A stretch of DNA of 64,000 nucleotides from Desertimonas sp963772825 (GCA_963772825.1 CAVYYX010000015.1:1-64000), one strand, 5' to 3'. Positions 23,946 through 33,799 are shown, numbered from the stretch's first letter. The notes: generated by a model not told the origin, from the sequence alone. Numbers and translations: made by a program.

Positions 23946-25402
23946 GACGCCGCATCGCCGCTTCTTTGGCCGTCGCGGCGCTGCTTGCGGTCGCCGTCCG
24001 CACGAAACGCCTCCGGCGGCGTCGAGCCGATCATCCCGTCTCGCGGATCTCGCGTGCCGGCCGCAACGCGCAGCTCGCCCGCATCGGACTCGACGTCGGA
24101 TCGACGTACGCGGCGGCGTCGGCACGCAAGCTGTTCGCGTCGGCACCGCGGCGCATGGAGATCGACGCCGAGCGACAGCTGCGCACCGCCGAGCAGATCG
24201 CCGAGCGCCTCGGCCACATGAAGGGCGCCCTGATGAAGGTTGGTCAGATGGCCAGCTACCTCGACGACGGGCTGCCCGAGCCGGTGCGCCTCGCCCTCGC
24301 CGAGCTGCAGGCCAATGCCCCGCCGATGAGCGCCGAACTCGCCGCCGAGGTCATCACCTCCGAGCTCGGTCGGCCGCCCGAGGAGCTGTTCCTCGAGTGG
24401 GACCCCGAACCGATCGCCGCCGCGTCGATCGGTCAGGTCCATCGAGCCGTGTTCCGCGACCCGGACTCCGGGGTGGAACGGGCGGTGGCTGTCAAGGTGC
24501 AGTACCCGGGCGTCGCCGAGGCGATCGCTGCCGACCTGCAGAACACCGATCTGATCGGCATGTTCCTGCGCCAGACGTTCAGTTCGCTGGACCCCGCCGA
24601 GCTCGTCGCCGAGATCAAGCAACGGCTCGCTGAGGAGCTCGACTACCGCCGGGAGCGCGACAACCAGCAGCGCTTCGTCGACTTCTACCGCGGCCATCCG
24701 TTCTTCTCCGTGCCAGCGGTCGTGCACTCGCTGTGCACGGGCCGCGTGCTGACCACCGACCTCGCCGTCGGGGCGACGTGGCGGGAGGCGCTGACGTGGG
24801 AGCAGGATGAGCGCGATCTGATCGGCGAGGGCCTGTTCCGATTCGTGTTCCGCAGCCTGTATCGGATGCAGGCGTTCAACGGCGACCCGCACCCGGGCAA
24901 CTACCTGTTCCACGGCGACGGGCGGATCACGTTCCTCGACTTCGGCCTCGTCCGCTACTTCAGCGGCGAGGAGATCGCGGTGTTCGCGGGTCTCGTGAAG
25001 GCTGCCGCCGTCGACCATGACCCAGGGGCGTTCCGAGCGCTCGTCGAGCGGGCCGGCTTGTTGCTGCCGGGCGCCCCGGTCGACACGGACGAGGTCGGCG
25101 ACTACTTCAGCGACTTCTACGCTCCGGTTGCCGAGGACGCCCCGATGACGTGGACCAAGGAGTACGCCAGCCAGATCGTTCGCCACACCTTCGACCGCAC
25201 GAGCCCGATCGCCCAGTACGCCACGGTGCCGCGGGCGTTCGTGTTCATCCAGCGCATCAACCTCGGGCTCTACGCCCTGCTCGGCGATCTCGGGGCGACG
25301 GGCAACTATCGGCGGATGGCCGAGGAGCTGTGGCCGTTCGCAGACGGTGCCCCGAGCACGCCGATGGGGCGTGCCGAGGAGGCGTGGTTGCGGACCGGTT
25401 GA
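23942..25402 (+). CDS. AarF/UbiB/ABC1 family atypical kinase
   Basis: 486 residues. After an N-terminal hydrophobic stretch (IAASLAVAALLAVAV), it has the KxGQ motif in HMKGALMKVGQMASYLDDGLPEP, the alanine-rich nucleotide loop AAASIGQVHRA, the ATP-binding Lys in AVKVQYPG, the catalytic NGDPHPGNYLF and the metal-binding FLDFGLVRYF. These hallmarks define the UbiB family, whose members have ATPase activity and support quinone or lipid metabolism. Most actinobacteria lack ubiquinone, so a menaquinone or envelope role is more likely. Start coupling to the hydrolase upstream is tight. Confidence 0.9.
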   Translation: MRRRIAASLAVAALLAVAVRTKRLRRRRADHPVSRISRAGRNAQLARIGLDVGSTYAAASARKLFASAPRRMEIDAERQLRTAEQIAERLGHMKGALMKVGQMASYLDDGLPEPVRLALAELQANAPPMSAELAAEVITSELGRPPEELFLEWDPEPIAAASIGQVHRAVFRDPDSGVERAVAVKVQYPGVAEAIAADLQNTDLIGMFLRQTFSSLDPAELVAEIKQRLAEELDYRRERDNQQRFVDFYRGHPFFSVPAVVHSLCTGRVLTTDLAVGATWREALTWEQDERDLIGEGLFRFVFRSLYRMQAFNGDPHPGNYLFHGDGRITFLDFGLVRYFSGEEIAVFAGLVKAAAVDHDPGAFRALVERAGLLLPGAPVDTDEVGDYFSDFYAPVAEDAPMTWTKEYASQIVRHTFDRTSPIAQYATVPRAFVFIQRINLGLYALLGDLGATGNYRRMAEELWPFADGAPSTPMGRAEEAWLRTG

Positions 25403-25441
25403 CGGCCCGATGCGCGGATCCGCGGATAGCTTGCTGCGCCA

Positions 25442-27845
25442 ATGTCCCTGCGCCGCTCCTTGCCACTCGCCCTCGTGGCCGTCCTCGCCTTCGCGGCGTG
25501 CAGCGGCGACGACAGCGACACGATTCCCGAGATCAGCCTCGTCCCGGAGACCGAGCCGGTCGACCTGTGCGCCGAGGAGGACGACGGCGGCTTCGAGGTG
25601 GCGGCGACCGTGCCGGATTCCACCCTGCCAGGGGCGACGACCGAGCCGAGCGCCTCGACGGCGCCGACGGCGTCCAGCCAGCCCACCGACTCCAGCGAGC
25701 CCACCGACTCCAGCCAGCCCACCGACTCCAGCGAGCCCACCGACTCCAGCACGACCGACCACCGACTCCAGCCAGCCCACCGACTCCAGCCAGCCCACCG
25801 ACTCCAGCCAGCCCACCGACTCCAGCCAGCCCACCGACTCCAGCGAGCCCACCGACTCCAGCGAGCCCACCGACTCCAGCCAGCCCACCGACTCCAGCGA
25901 GGTCACGGAGACCACCGTCGACCCGTTCGCCGAGGCGCCGGAGGTCGAGCTGCCCGACGAGATCCCCACCGAGCTCGTCCGCACCGTGCTCGAGGAGGGC
26001 CCCAGCGACGGCCCCGAGGCCGGCGACGGCGACATCGTGTCCGTGTACTACGTGGGCGTCCTGAGCGAGGACGGCACGGAATTCGACTCCAACTACGGCT
26101 CGGGAACCCCGCTCGCCTCGACGCTCGGCGCGGGCGACCGGATCGCCGGTTGGGACGAAGGCCTCCACGGCGCTCGTCCGGGCGACCGGCTGAAGCTCGA
26201 CATCCCGAGCGACCTGGCCTACGGCGAAACAGGGTCGCAGGATGGTGGCATCCCGCCGGACACGGCGCTCACCTTCGTCATGGACGTCGTCGACGTCGTC
26301 GACATTCCAGAGCCGGAATTGCCCGAGGAGCAGCCGACGGAGCTCGAGGTGACCGTGCTCTCCGAAGGCCCCGGCGAGGGACCCGAGGTCGAGCAGTTCG
26401 ACACCGTCAACGTCTACTCGCTCGGCGTCCTCAGCGCCGACGGGACGCAATTCGAGAACAGCTTCGGCAGCGAGGTCCCCACGCCGGTCGTCGTCGGTGG
26501 TGGCGCCGTCGTCGGGTTGGGTGACGGGATGATCGGCGCCCAGGTCGGCGACCAGCTGCAGATCGATGTGCCCGCCGATCAGGCGTACGGGGAAACCGGC
26601 AACCCCGAGATCGGCATCCCCCCGGGCGCCGCGCTGTCCTACGTGGTGGAGATCGTCGAGATCGCCTCTCCACCCGAGTTCGAGGTCCCCGAGGAAGCGC
26701 CGGAGGAAGCGGTGCGCACCGTGCTCGAGGAGGGCGATGCCGATGGACGGGTCAGCCAGCGCTTCGACACGGTGACCGTCGACATCATCGGCGTGGTCAT
26801 CGAGGATCAGTTCGTCTTCGCCAGCACGTTCGGCACGGACCAACCGATCCCCCTGACCGTGGGTCAGCCGAGCGTGATGACCGGGCTCGACGACGGAATC
26901 GTCGGTGTGCGCCCGGGCGATGTCGTGCAGCTCGACCTCCCACCTGAGGAGGCGTTCGGCGAGGCCGGGACGGGCGATGGCACGGTGCCCCCCAACGCCG
27001 CGATCACGCTGGTGTTGGAGGTCGACGACGTGACCGGTCCGCCACTGGTCGAGCTGCCCGAGGAGATTCCCACCGAGCTGACGGTGACCGAGCTGGAGCC
27101 GGGCACGGGTGAGCCGGCAACCGAGGGCGACACCGTGTGGGTTCGGTACACGGCGGTGCTCAGCGAGGACGGGACGCGATTCGCCACCAACTTCGATGGT
27201 GAGCCGTACCCCGTGACGATCGGTGCCGGCGACGTGATCGACGGCTGGGAGGACGGCCTCGTCGGGGCCACCGAAGGCTCGCAGATCCAGATCGATGTCC
27301 CGGCCGATGAGGCCTACGGCGACGTCGGCGTGCCCGCCGAGTCGATCCCCGAGGATGCGGCCGTGAGCTTCCTCGTCGATGTCATCGACATCGTGCCGAG
27401 CAGCGAGTCCGGCGACGCCCCGACCGACCTCGAGCTGCCGCTCAGCGAGGAGCCGCTCGAGGAGGTCGTCATCGACGATGTCACCGTGGGTGACGGAGCC
27501 GAGCTGGTTGCCGGGACGACCGGATACGCCGACGTGTACACCGTGTGCGCTGCCAACGGCGTGGTGATCGACAACAGCTGGGGTGCCGAAGACCGGATCC
27601 AACTGCCGATGCAGAGCGGTCAGCTGATGGAAGGTCTCTACGAGGGACTCCAGGGCATGAAGGCCGGCGGACGGCGGATCATCAGCGTGCCCGCCGCCCT
27701 GGCCCTCGGCGACGCCGGCAACCTCGACCTCGAGGTCGGCGCCAACCACGACCTGATCTTCGTCGTCGACCTCTACGCCGTCATCGATCCGACGCCACCG
27801 CCCGCGTCGACCGAGCCGACGGCCACCAGCGAACCGTCTGAGTAA
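25442..27845 (+). CDS. Lipoprotein with five FKBP-type peptidyl-prolyl isomerase domains, one frameshift
   Basis: A lipoprotein signal (RRSLPLALVAVLAFAACSGDD) is followed by a low-complexity stalk of QPTDSS/EPTDSS repeats (25679-25898). Five FKBP-like modules then follow at about 25950-26310, 26325-26670, 26690-27030, 27050-27395 and 27415-27790, each with the pattern 'Y..VLSEDGT.F..N.G', 'G...GWD.GL.G...GD...L.IP...AYG' and 'IPP.A.L.F.V...D'. One extra base within the stalk (about 25759) puts the signal peptide and the domains in different frames. FKBPs speed prolyl isomerisation, here presumably outside the membrane. Some modules (3 and 5) lack several active-site aromatic residues, so they may be binding or spacer units. 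Confidence 0.82.
25679..25898 (+). repeat. 18-bp coding tandem repeat encoding [Q/E]PTDSS
   Basis: Four full units, one irregular 22-bp segment (where the frame shifts by one base), then seven full units of CAGCCCACCGACTCCAGC, with GAG replacing CAG in some. Unit length is a multiple of three, so unit gain or loss keeps the frame; only the irregular segment breaks it. Confidence 0.85.
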
Positions 27846-27875
27846 GCGTGTAAGCCCGCCGGGGGCTTACACGCT
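27845..27875. terminator. Bidirectional intrinsic terminator
   Basis: Perfect 13-bp stem AGCGTGTAAGCCC/GGGCTTACACGCT with a 5-nt loop, placed between the convergent FKBP lipoprotein and nadC genes. Confidence 0.7.
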
Positions 27876-27887
27876 GACACAGACGCT

Positions 27888-28802
27888 TCAGGCGAGGACG
27901 TCTTCGAGGTCGAGGCCGATGTCGAGGACCGGCGCGGAGTGGGTGAGCTCGCCGACGGCGATGTAGTCGACTCCGGTCTCGCCGACCCGTCGGGCGACCT
28001 CGAGGGTCAGCCCGCCGCTCGCCTCGAGCAGGACCCCGGGCGCCGCTTCGTTGCGCAGAGCGACGGCGGCGGACATCTCGGCGACGTCGAAGTTGTCGAG
28101 CATCACGAGGTCTGCGCCGGCCTCGAGCGCCTCGGCGAGGGCCTCGATCGAGTCGACCTCGATCTCCACCGGGAGCGTTGCGGCCAGCGAGCGAACGGCG
28201 GCGAACGCCTCGGCCACCCCGCCGGCAGCCATCACGTGGTTGTCCTTGACGAGGGCGGCGTCCGACAGACCCATCCGGTGATTGGCCCCTCCGCCGACGC
28301 GCACGGCGTATTTCTCCAACGCTCGGAGGCCTGGCATCGTCTTGCGCGTGTCACGCACCACCGCACGCGTGCCGGCCAGGGCATCGGCCCAACGGCGGGT
28401 CAGCGTGGCCACTCCGGAGAGGTGACAGAGCAGGTTGAGGGCCGACCGCTCGGCGGTGAGCATCAGGCGGGTGGGCGCCGTCACCCGGGCGACGTCGGTG
28501 CCGGGCACGACTCGTTCTCCGTCATCGACGAGGTAGTCGAAGTCGGAGGCGGCCGCTCCGCACACGGCGTCGACCACCGCGGCGGCGACCGGCAACCCGG
28601 CGACGACGCCGTCGCCACGCGCCCCGAACGTCGCCACGCTGCGCTGCGTTACCGGCACGGTGGCGGCCGACGTGACATCGACGCCGCCCATCAGGTCCTC
28701 GGTGATCGCCAGGCGGACGAGGGCGGCGACGGCGTCGGGGTCGAGGCCCGCGACGATCAACCGCTCACGAGTCGCGGCCGACAGGGAATGGAGGACGAAC
28801 AC
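27888..28802 (-). CDS. nadC: Nicotinate-nucleotide pyrophosphorylase NadC
   Basis: 304 residues. Quinolinate phosphoribosyltransferase motifs are visible: LAITEDLMGGVDVTS near the N terminus, SALNLLCHLSGVATLTRRW, VVRDTRKTMPGLRALEKYAVRVGGGANHRMGLSDAALVKDNH, and IEVDSIEALAEALEAGADLVMLDNF. It joins quinolinate to PRPP to give nicotinate mononucleotide. The GTG at 28802 lies 4 bp after the nadB stop; an earlier in-frame start would overlap nadB by about 65 bp. It is the last gene of nadA-nadB-nadC. Confidence 0.95.
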   Translation of the reverse strand: MFVLHSLSAATRERLIVAGLDPDAVAALVRLAITEDLMGGVDVTSAATVPVTQRSVATFGARGDGVVAGLPVAAAVVDAVCGAAASDFDYLVDDGERVVPGTDVARVTAPTRLMLTAERSALNLLCHLSGVATLTRRWADALAGTRAVVRDTRKTMPGLRALEKYAVRVGGGANHRMGLSDAALVKDNHVMAAGGVAEAFAAVRSLAATLPVEIEVDSIEALAEALEAGADLVMLDNFDVAEMSAAVALRNEAAPGVLLEASGGLTLEVARRVGETGVDYIAVGELTHSAPVLDIGLDLEDVLA

Positions 28803-28806
28803 GCCG

Positions 28807-30531
28807 CTACCCAGTCGACCCGAGTGCCGAAGCGGTCCCGAGTGCGGCAAGTCCAGACGGCGGGACGCCACGCACTCGGAGGCGACCGAGATCGGGCGAT
28901 GCGGGCAACCCGACCGACAGGTGGGTCACCCACGCCGGATCCTGATCGGGATGATCGGTGCGTCGATGGCATCCCCGGCTCTCGGTTCTCGCCGTGGCTG
29001 CGGCGAGCAACGCGCTGGCGACCGTCAGGATGTTGGTCGCCTCGTACGCCGGAAGCGACGGCGTCACCATTCCTGGCGCGATCGAGGCGGCGATCCCGTC
29101 GAGCGTCCCCTCGGCCACCGCCAGCCCGGCCGCATCGCGGAGCACGCCGGCGTGGCGCGACATCGTCGTGCGCACCGCCACCCGCTGTGCGGGATCGAGA
29201 AGCCCGTGCTGCGCACCTGGGTCGTGGGCGTTGGCGACGACGTCGGCGGGCAGCTCCCAGGCGAGGTCGCGACCCAAGCGGGTGCCGGCGACGACGCTCT
29301 CGGTGAGGCTGTTCGAGGCCAGCCGGTTGGCTCCGTGGACACCGGTGCACGACACCTCGCCGACGGCGTAGAGGCCCGGCAGCGCCGTCGTGCCGTCGAG
29401 CTTCGCCGGCACGCCGCCGCAGGCATAGTGGGCCGCCGGAGCCACGGGGATGCGTTGCCGAGCCGGATCGACGCCGATCGAGCGGCACGCCGCGGTGATC
29501 GACGGAAATCGCTCGTAGAACCGCTCGCCCAGCGCCGTGGCATCAAGGTAGACGTGATCGCCCACACCGCCGGGAGCCTCGGCCATCGTGCGGCTGATCG
29601 CCGCGGCGACGACGTCGCGCGGCGCCAGATCCTCCTGGGGGTGGACGCCTGCCATCACCCGGCGGCCGGCACCGTCGAAGAGGATCGCTCCCTCGCCGCG
29701 CACCGCCTCGCTGACCAGTGCCTGCTGACCAGCGGCATCCGGCCCGCTCCACATCACGGTCGGGTGGAACTGCACGAACTCGACGTCGCTGACTTCGAGC
29801 CCGGCACGCAGGGCGATGGCCACACCATCGCCGGTGACAGCGGGCGGGTTCGACGTCGACGCGAACGCCTGCCCATAGCCGCCCGTCGCCAGGACCACGG
29901 CGCGGGCACGGACCACGCCGACCGACGCCACCGAACCGTCGGCGTCGAGCATCGCCACCCGGAGACCGGCAGCTTGGCGCTGCCCGTCCGGTGACGTGCC
30001 GACGATCGCGTCGAGGGCAAAGGCCCGCTCGAGCACCTCGACGCCGGCGGCGAGGGCCGACTGGTCGAGCGTCCGTTGCACCTCGGCACCGCTGCGGTCG
30101 CCACCCGAATGGACGATTCGACGATGGCTGTGACCGCCCTCGCGGCCCAACGCCGGGCCGTCGCCGTCGTGCCCCGCAGGATCGAAGGCGGCGCCCAGGC
30201 GCATGAGATAGCGGATCGCCGTCGGCGCCTCGGCGACGAGCTCGCGGACGACAGCCTCGTCGCACAGTCCGGCGCCGGCGATCAGCGTGTCACGGACGTG
30301 GTTCTCCAGCGAGTCCGTGGGATCGAGGACGGCGGCCAGCCCGCCTTGTGCCCAGGCCGTGGAGCCGGCAGCCAACTCGCCCTTCGTGACGATCAGGGCG
30401 CTGCGCACGGGACGAACGGCCAGGGCGGCGGCCAGTCCGGCCGCGCCCGAGCCGACGACCACGACGTCGACCTTGCGCTCCCACGATGGCGCCGGCGCGG
30501 CGAGCTGAGCCGGAAGTCTGGGACTCGTCAC
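28807..30531 (-). CDS. nadB: L-aspartate oxidase NadB
   Basis: 574 residues. A flavoprotein with VDVVVVGSGAAGLAAALAV at the N terminus, GSTAWAQGGLAAVLDP, HSHRRIVHSGGDRSGAEV, EFVQFHPTV, HYACGGVPAKLDG and GEVSCTGVHGANRLASNSL, all typical of NadB and the succinate dehydrogenase flavoprotein fold. It oxidises L-aspartate to iminoaspartate for NadA. The GTG start at 30531 gives a short lead before the FAD motif; the open frame upstream only translates the family C repeat in the nadA-nadB gap. Confidence 0.94.
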   Translation of the reverse strand: MTSPRLPAQLAAPAPSWERKVDVVVVGSGAAGLAAALAVRPVRSALIVTKGELAAGSTAWAQGGLAAVLDPTDSLENHVRDTLIAGAGLCDEAVVRELVAEAPTAIRYLMRLGAAFDPAGHDGDGPALGREGGHSHRRIVHSGGDRSGAEVQRTLDQSALAAGVEVLERAFALDAIVGTSPDGQRQAAGLRVAMLDADGSVASVGVVRARAVVLATGGYGQAFASTSNPPAVTGDGVAIALRAGLEVSDVEFVQFHPTVMWSGPDAAGQQALVSEAVRGEGAILFDGAGRRVMAGVHPQEDLAPRDVVAAAISRTMAEAPGGVGDHVYLDATALGERFYERFPSITAACRSIGVDPARQRIPVAPAAHYACGGVPAKLDGTTALPGLYAVGEVSCTGVHGANRLASNSLTESVVAGTRLGRDLAWELPADVVANAHDPGAQHGLLDPAQRVAVRTTMSRHAGVLRDAAGLAVAEGTLDGIAASIAPGMVTPSLPAYEATNILTVASALLAAATARTESRGCHRRTDHPDQDPAWVTHLSVGLPASPDLGRLRVRGVPPSGLAALGTASALGSTG

Positions 30532-30550
30532 TGGCGGAGAAGTCTCACCG

Positions 30551-30612
30551 ATGCGAGCGACGAGGCGCCAGCCGAGGAGCGGCCAGTAACGGCCTGCGTG
30601 GCCGGGGAACGC
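30551..30612. repeat. Dispersed repeat, family C
   Basis: ATGCGAGCGACGAGGCGCCA, GCCGAGGAGCGGCCAGTAAC and GGCCTGCGTGGCCGGGGAAC follow in order, the full two-part family C element. It sits inside the nad operon between nadA and nadB, so it is transcribed. Confidence 0.65.
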
Positions 30613-30626
30613 GGATTCGTCAAGAG

Positions 30627-31625
30627 TTATTCGGCCGTCGGTGATGCGGTGCCGATCGCGATCATCCGCTCGACCGACGCCCTCGCCCGTTCGGCGATGT
30701 CGGAGGGCACGTCGACCTCGTCGACGCCGTCGCGCAGCGACCGCAGCAGCTTGGCCGGGGTGATCATCTTCATGTACTTGCACACGGCGGCGCGGTTGAC
30801 CGGTTCGAACGACACCCGCGGATTGGCCTGGGTGAGCTGGTGGAGCATGCCGGTCTCCGTAGCGACGAGGACCTTCGACGCCGTCGTGTCACGAGCCGCC
30901 TCGACCATCCCGCTCGTCGACAGGATGCGCGTGCGCGTCTCGGGCACGACGCCGGCGCCGACGAGGTACAGGGCGCTCGTCGCACAGCCGCACTCCGGGT
31001 GGATGAACAGCTCGGCGTCGGGATCCTCGGCAACTCGCGCCTTCAACTCGGCGCCGTTGATCCCGGCGTGCACGTGGCACTCCCCCAGCCAGATGTGCAG
31101 GTTGTCTCGACCGGTGAGCCGTTGCACGTGGGCGCCGAGAAACTGGTCGGGGCAGAACAGGACCTCGGTGTCTTCGGGGACCGAACGCACCACGTCGACG
31201 GCGTTCGACGACGTGCAGCAGATGTCCGTCTCCGCCTTCACCGCGGCGGTGGTGTTGACGTAGCTGACGACGACCGCCCCGGGATGCTCGGCCTTCCAGG
31301 CCCGCAGCTGCTCGGCGGTGATCGTGTCGGCGAGGCTGCACCCGGCCCGCTCGTCGGGGATCAGCACGGTCTTGTCGTAGCTCAGGATCTTCGCCGTCTC
31401 CGCCATGAAGTGCACGCCGCAGAACACGATCGTCGACGCTTCGGCGGCGGCGGCGACTCGTGACAACCCGAGCGAGTCGCCGACGTGATCGGCGACGTCC
31501 TGGATCTCGGGCAGCTGGTAGTTGTGGGCGAGGATCACCGCATCGCGCTGGGCAGCGAGCTCGCGGACCTGTTCCCGCCAATCGCTCGGCAGGACGTCCA
31601 CGGCGGTCGGCACCGTTGCGGTCAC
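30627..31625 (-). CDS. nadA: Quinolinate synthase NadA
   Basis: 332 residues. Cluster-binding cysteines occur in TIVFCGVHFMAE, ETDICCTSSNA and HPECGCATSALYLVG; AVILAHNYQLPEIQDVADHVGDSLGLSR and ILSTSGMVEAARD are also typical. It condenses iminoaspartate with dihydroxyacetone phosphate to quinolinate using a 4Fe-4S cluster. The GTG start lies 6 nt after a TACGAT box (minus strand, 31632-31637), so the operon message is probably leaderless. It is the first gene of nadABC. Confidence 0.95.
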   Translation of the reverse strand: MTATVPTAVDVLPSDWREQVRELAAQRDAVILAHNYQLPEIQDVADHVGDSLGLSRVAAAAEASTIVFCGVHFMAETAKILSYDKTVLIPDERAGCSLADTITAEQLRAWKAEHPGAVVVSYVNTTAAVKAETDICCTSSNAVDVVRSVPEDTEVLFCPDQFLGAHVQRLTGRDNLHIWLGECHVHAGINGAELKARVAEDPDAELFIHPECGCATSALYLVGAGVVPETRTRILSTSGMVEAARDTTASKVLVATETGMLHQLTQANPRVSFEPVNRAAVCKYMKMITPAKLLRSLRDGVDEVDVPSDIAERARASVERMIAIGTASPTAE

Positions 31626-31697
31626 GGATTCATCGTACGGCGATCCCCGACTTCGACCGACACGCGGCGCGCCGGGCCCCAGACGGGCGGCCCAATG

Positions 31698-32342
31698 TCA
31701 CAGGGCGGCGGCGATGTCGACGGCGGCGGCGACGACATCGGCACCGAAACGCTCGCCCGGCTGACGGGACAGCCGCTCGATCGGCCCACCCACGCTGACT
31801 GCGGCGAGCACACCCGCCGCCGCGGCGAGGACGGGAGCGCTCACGGACGCCACGCCGGGCTCGCGCTCCTCGACGGTCTCCACCCAGCCATGCCGCCCGG
31901 TCTGACCGGTGAGCACCCTCCCCGCAGATCCGAGATGAAGCGGTAGCAGGGCTCCCTCGCCGACCATCCAGCGCAGCCCGTGGGGCGATGGGAACGACAC
32001 GGCGCAGCGCCGGCGCTCGCCGTCGCGGACGTACAACTGGACGCTCTCGCCCGTCTGCTGGCACAGCTCGGCGAGGCGGGGGCGAGCGAGGGCGGCGATC
32101 GGGAACGTCTCGCCGGCGACGTTGCCGAGGGCGACGAGGCCGAGGCCGAGGCAGAACCGGCCGGCGTGATCGCGGCGCAGCAGCCCGTGACGTTCGAGGG
32201 CGACGGCGAGGCGGTGCAGGGTCGCCCGCGGCAACCCGGTCGCCGCCTGCAGGTCGATGAGCGTCTGGGGACCGTCGTGCTCGACGGCGTGGAGCACGCC
32301 GATCGCCTTGTCAAGCACGCCCACGTTCGATACGCTTTCCAT
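31698..32342 (-). CDS. IclR family transcriptional regulator, LtbR/NdgR-like
   Basis: 214 residues. The N-terminal winged helix is NVGVLDKAIGVLHAV to TLIDLQAATGLPRATLHRLAVALERHGLL, followed by the IclR effector domain. It is divergent from leuCD, exactly as LtbR (Corynebacterium) and NdgR (Streptomyces), which control leuCD and other amino-acid genes; this placement is the main reason for the assignment. A palindrome in the shared gap (32358-32372) is the likely operator. The start at 32342 (MESVSNVGVLDK) is preferred over a longer frame that would cover the operator. Confidence 0.85.
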   Translation of the reverse strand: MESVSNVGVLDKAIGVLHAVEHDGPQTLIDLQAATGLPRATLHRLAVALERHGLLRRDHAGRFCLGLGLVALGNVAGETFPIAALARPRLAELCQQTGESVQLYVRDGERRRCAVSFPSPHGLRWMVGEGALLPLHLGSAGRVLTGQTGRHGWVETVEEREPGVASVSAPVLAAAAGVLAAVSVGGPIERLSRQPGERFGADVVAAAVDIAAAL

Positions 32343-32357
32343 TTGCCAGGAACTGTA

Positions 32358-32372
32358 TCTCAACATTTGAGA
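32358..32372. promoter_or_regulatory. Candidate LtbR operator between ltbR and leuC
   Basis: TCTCAA-CAT-TTGAGA is a perfect inverted repeat with a 3-nt centre, midway in the 50-bp gap between the divergent regulator and leuC. Its size and place suit an IclR-type dimer. Confidence 0.5.
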
Positions 32373-32392
32373 GTCGATCAAGTGCTCCCGTG

Positions 32393-33799
32393 ATGACCCC
32401 CGCCACGCTGCCCGCCAAGATCTGGGACCACCACGTCGTCCGTGCCGCGTCGACGACGGGCGAACCGGACCTGCTGTACATCGACCTGCACCTCGTCCAC
32501 GAGGTGACCAGTCCGCAGGCCTTCGAGGGCCTGCGCCTGTCCGGACGGCGGGTTCGCCGGCCAGAACTGACGGTCGCCACGGAGGACCACAACGTCCCGA
32601 CCGCCGACATCGACCGCCCGATCGCCGACGAGGTGTCCGCCAAACAGGTCCAAGCGCTGCGCCAGAACACCGCCGAGTTCGGCATCACCCACTACCCGAT
32701 GGGCGACCCCGGCCAGGGCATCGTCCACGTCATCGGACCCGAGCAGGGACGCACGCTGCCGGGCATGACCATCGTCTGCGGGGACAGCCACACGTCGACG
32801 CACGGCGCGTTCGGCGCGCTCGCCTTCGGCATCGGGACGAGTGAGGTCGAGCACGTCCTCGCCACCCAGACGCTCCCCCAGGTCCGGCCACGGTGGATGG
32901 CGGTCGACGTCGACGGTGCCTTGCCGGCCGACGTCGCCCCAAAGGACGTCGTGCTGGCGATCATCGGGGCGATCGGCACGAGTGGCGGGCTCGGTCACGT
33001 CATCGAGTATCGGGGGGCGGCGTTCCGGGCGATGTCGATGGAGGGGCGCATGACGGTGTGCAACATGTCGATCGAGGCCGGTGCCAAAGCGGGTCTCGTC
33101 GCCCCAGACGACACGACGTTCCGCTACCTCGAAGGACGCCCGCACGCCCCGACGGGGGCAGCGTGGGAGCAGGCTCTCGACGACTGGCGCGCCCTGACCA
33201 CCGACGACGGCGCCGCCTGGGACCGCGAGGTCACCCTCGACGCCACCACCTTGCGGCCCTACGTCTCATGGGGAACGAATCCGGGCCAGGTCACGACGAT
33301 CGACAGCGCCGTGCCCTCCCCCGACGACTATGCCGACGTCACGACACGCGAGGGTGTCTCCAGGGCCCTCGAGTACATGGGCGTGCGGGCCGGCCAGGCG
33401 ATCCGCGACATCACTGTCGACACGGTGTTCATCGGGTCATGTACGAACAGCCGGATCGAGGACCTGCGGGCCGCCGCCGCCGTTCTCGACGGCCGGCACG
33501 TCACCGCTCAGCGGGTGCTCGTCGTGCCCGGCAGCCACGCCGTCAAGGCGCAGGCCGAGGCAGAAGGCCTTGACCGCATCTTCACGGCCGCCGGCGCCGA
33601 CTGGCGTGAACCGGGCTGTTCGATGTGCCTGGCGATGAACCCCGACAAGCTGAGCCCTGGCGAGCGCTCGGCAAGCACGAGCAACCGCAACTTCGAGGGA
33701 CGACAAGGCCGCGGCGGGCGCACCCACCTCGTCTCCCCGGCGGTCGCCGCGGCCACCGCCGTCGCCGGCCACTTCGCCACCCCGGCGGATCTCGCGTGA
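32393..33799 (+). CDS. leuC: 3-isopropylmalate dehydratase large subunit LeuC
   Basis: 468 residues. Aconitase-fold motifs are present: KIWDHHVV, LLYIDLHLVHEVTSPQAFEGL, GMTIVCGDSHTSTHGAFGALAFGIGTSEVEHV, FIGSCTNSRIEDL and PGCSMCLAMNPDKL, with three cluster-binding cysteines. With LeuD it isomerises 2- to 3-isopropylmalate and, in the citramalate route, citramalate to beta-methylmalate. A GTG at 32390 directly before the ATG is an alternative start. The end overlaps leuD by 4 bp. Confidence 0.96.
   Translation: MTPATLPAKIWDHHVVRAASTTGEPDLLYIDLHLVHEVTSPQAFEGLRLSGRRVRRPELTVATEDHNVPTADIDRPIADEVSAKQVQALRQNTAEFGITHYPMGDPGQGIVHVIGPEQGRTLPGMTIVCGDSHTSTHGAFGALAFGIGTSEVEHVLATQTLPQVRPRWMAVDVDGALPADVAPKDVVLAIIGAIGTSGGLGHVIEYRGAAFRAMSMEGRMTVCNMSIEAGAKAGLVAPDDTTFRYLEGRPHAPTGAAWEQALDDWRALTTDDGAAWDREVTLDATTLRPYVSWGTNPGQVTTIDSAVPSPDDYADVTTREGVSRALEYMGVRAGQAIRDITVDTVFIGSCTNSRIEDLRAAAAVLDGRHVTAQRVLVVPGSHAVKAQAEAEGLDRIFTAAGADWREPGCSMCLAMNPDKLSPGERSASTSNRNFEGRQGRGGRTHLVSPAVAAATAVAGHFATPADLA

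Noticed and set aside
25679..25898. CRISPR or minisatellite call for the 18-bp repeats
   Set aside because: The repeats are in frame and encode a QPTDSS stalk in a secreted lipoprotein.
23864..27749. Long minus-strand reading frames of over 700 codons opposite AarF and the FKBP gene
   Set aside because: They are antisense shadows with repetitive or Arg/Gly/Val-rich translations; the plus strand carries clear conserved domains.
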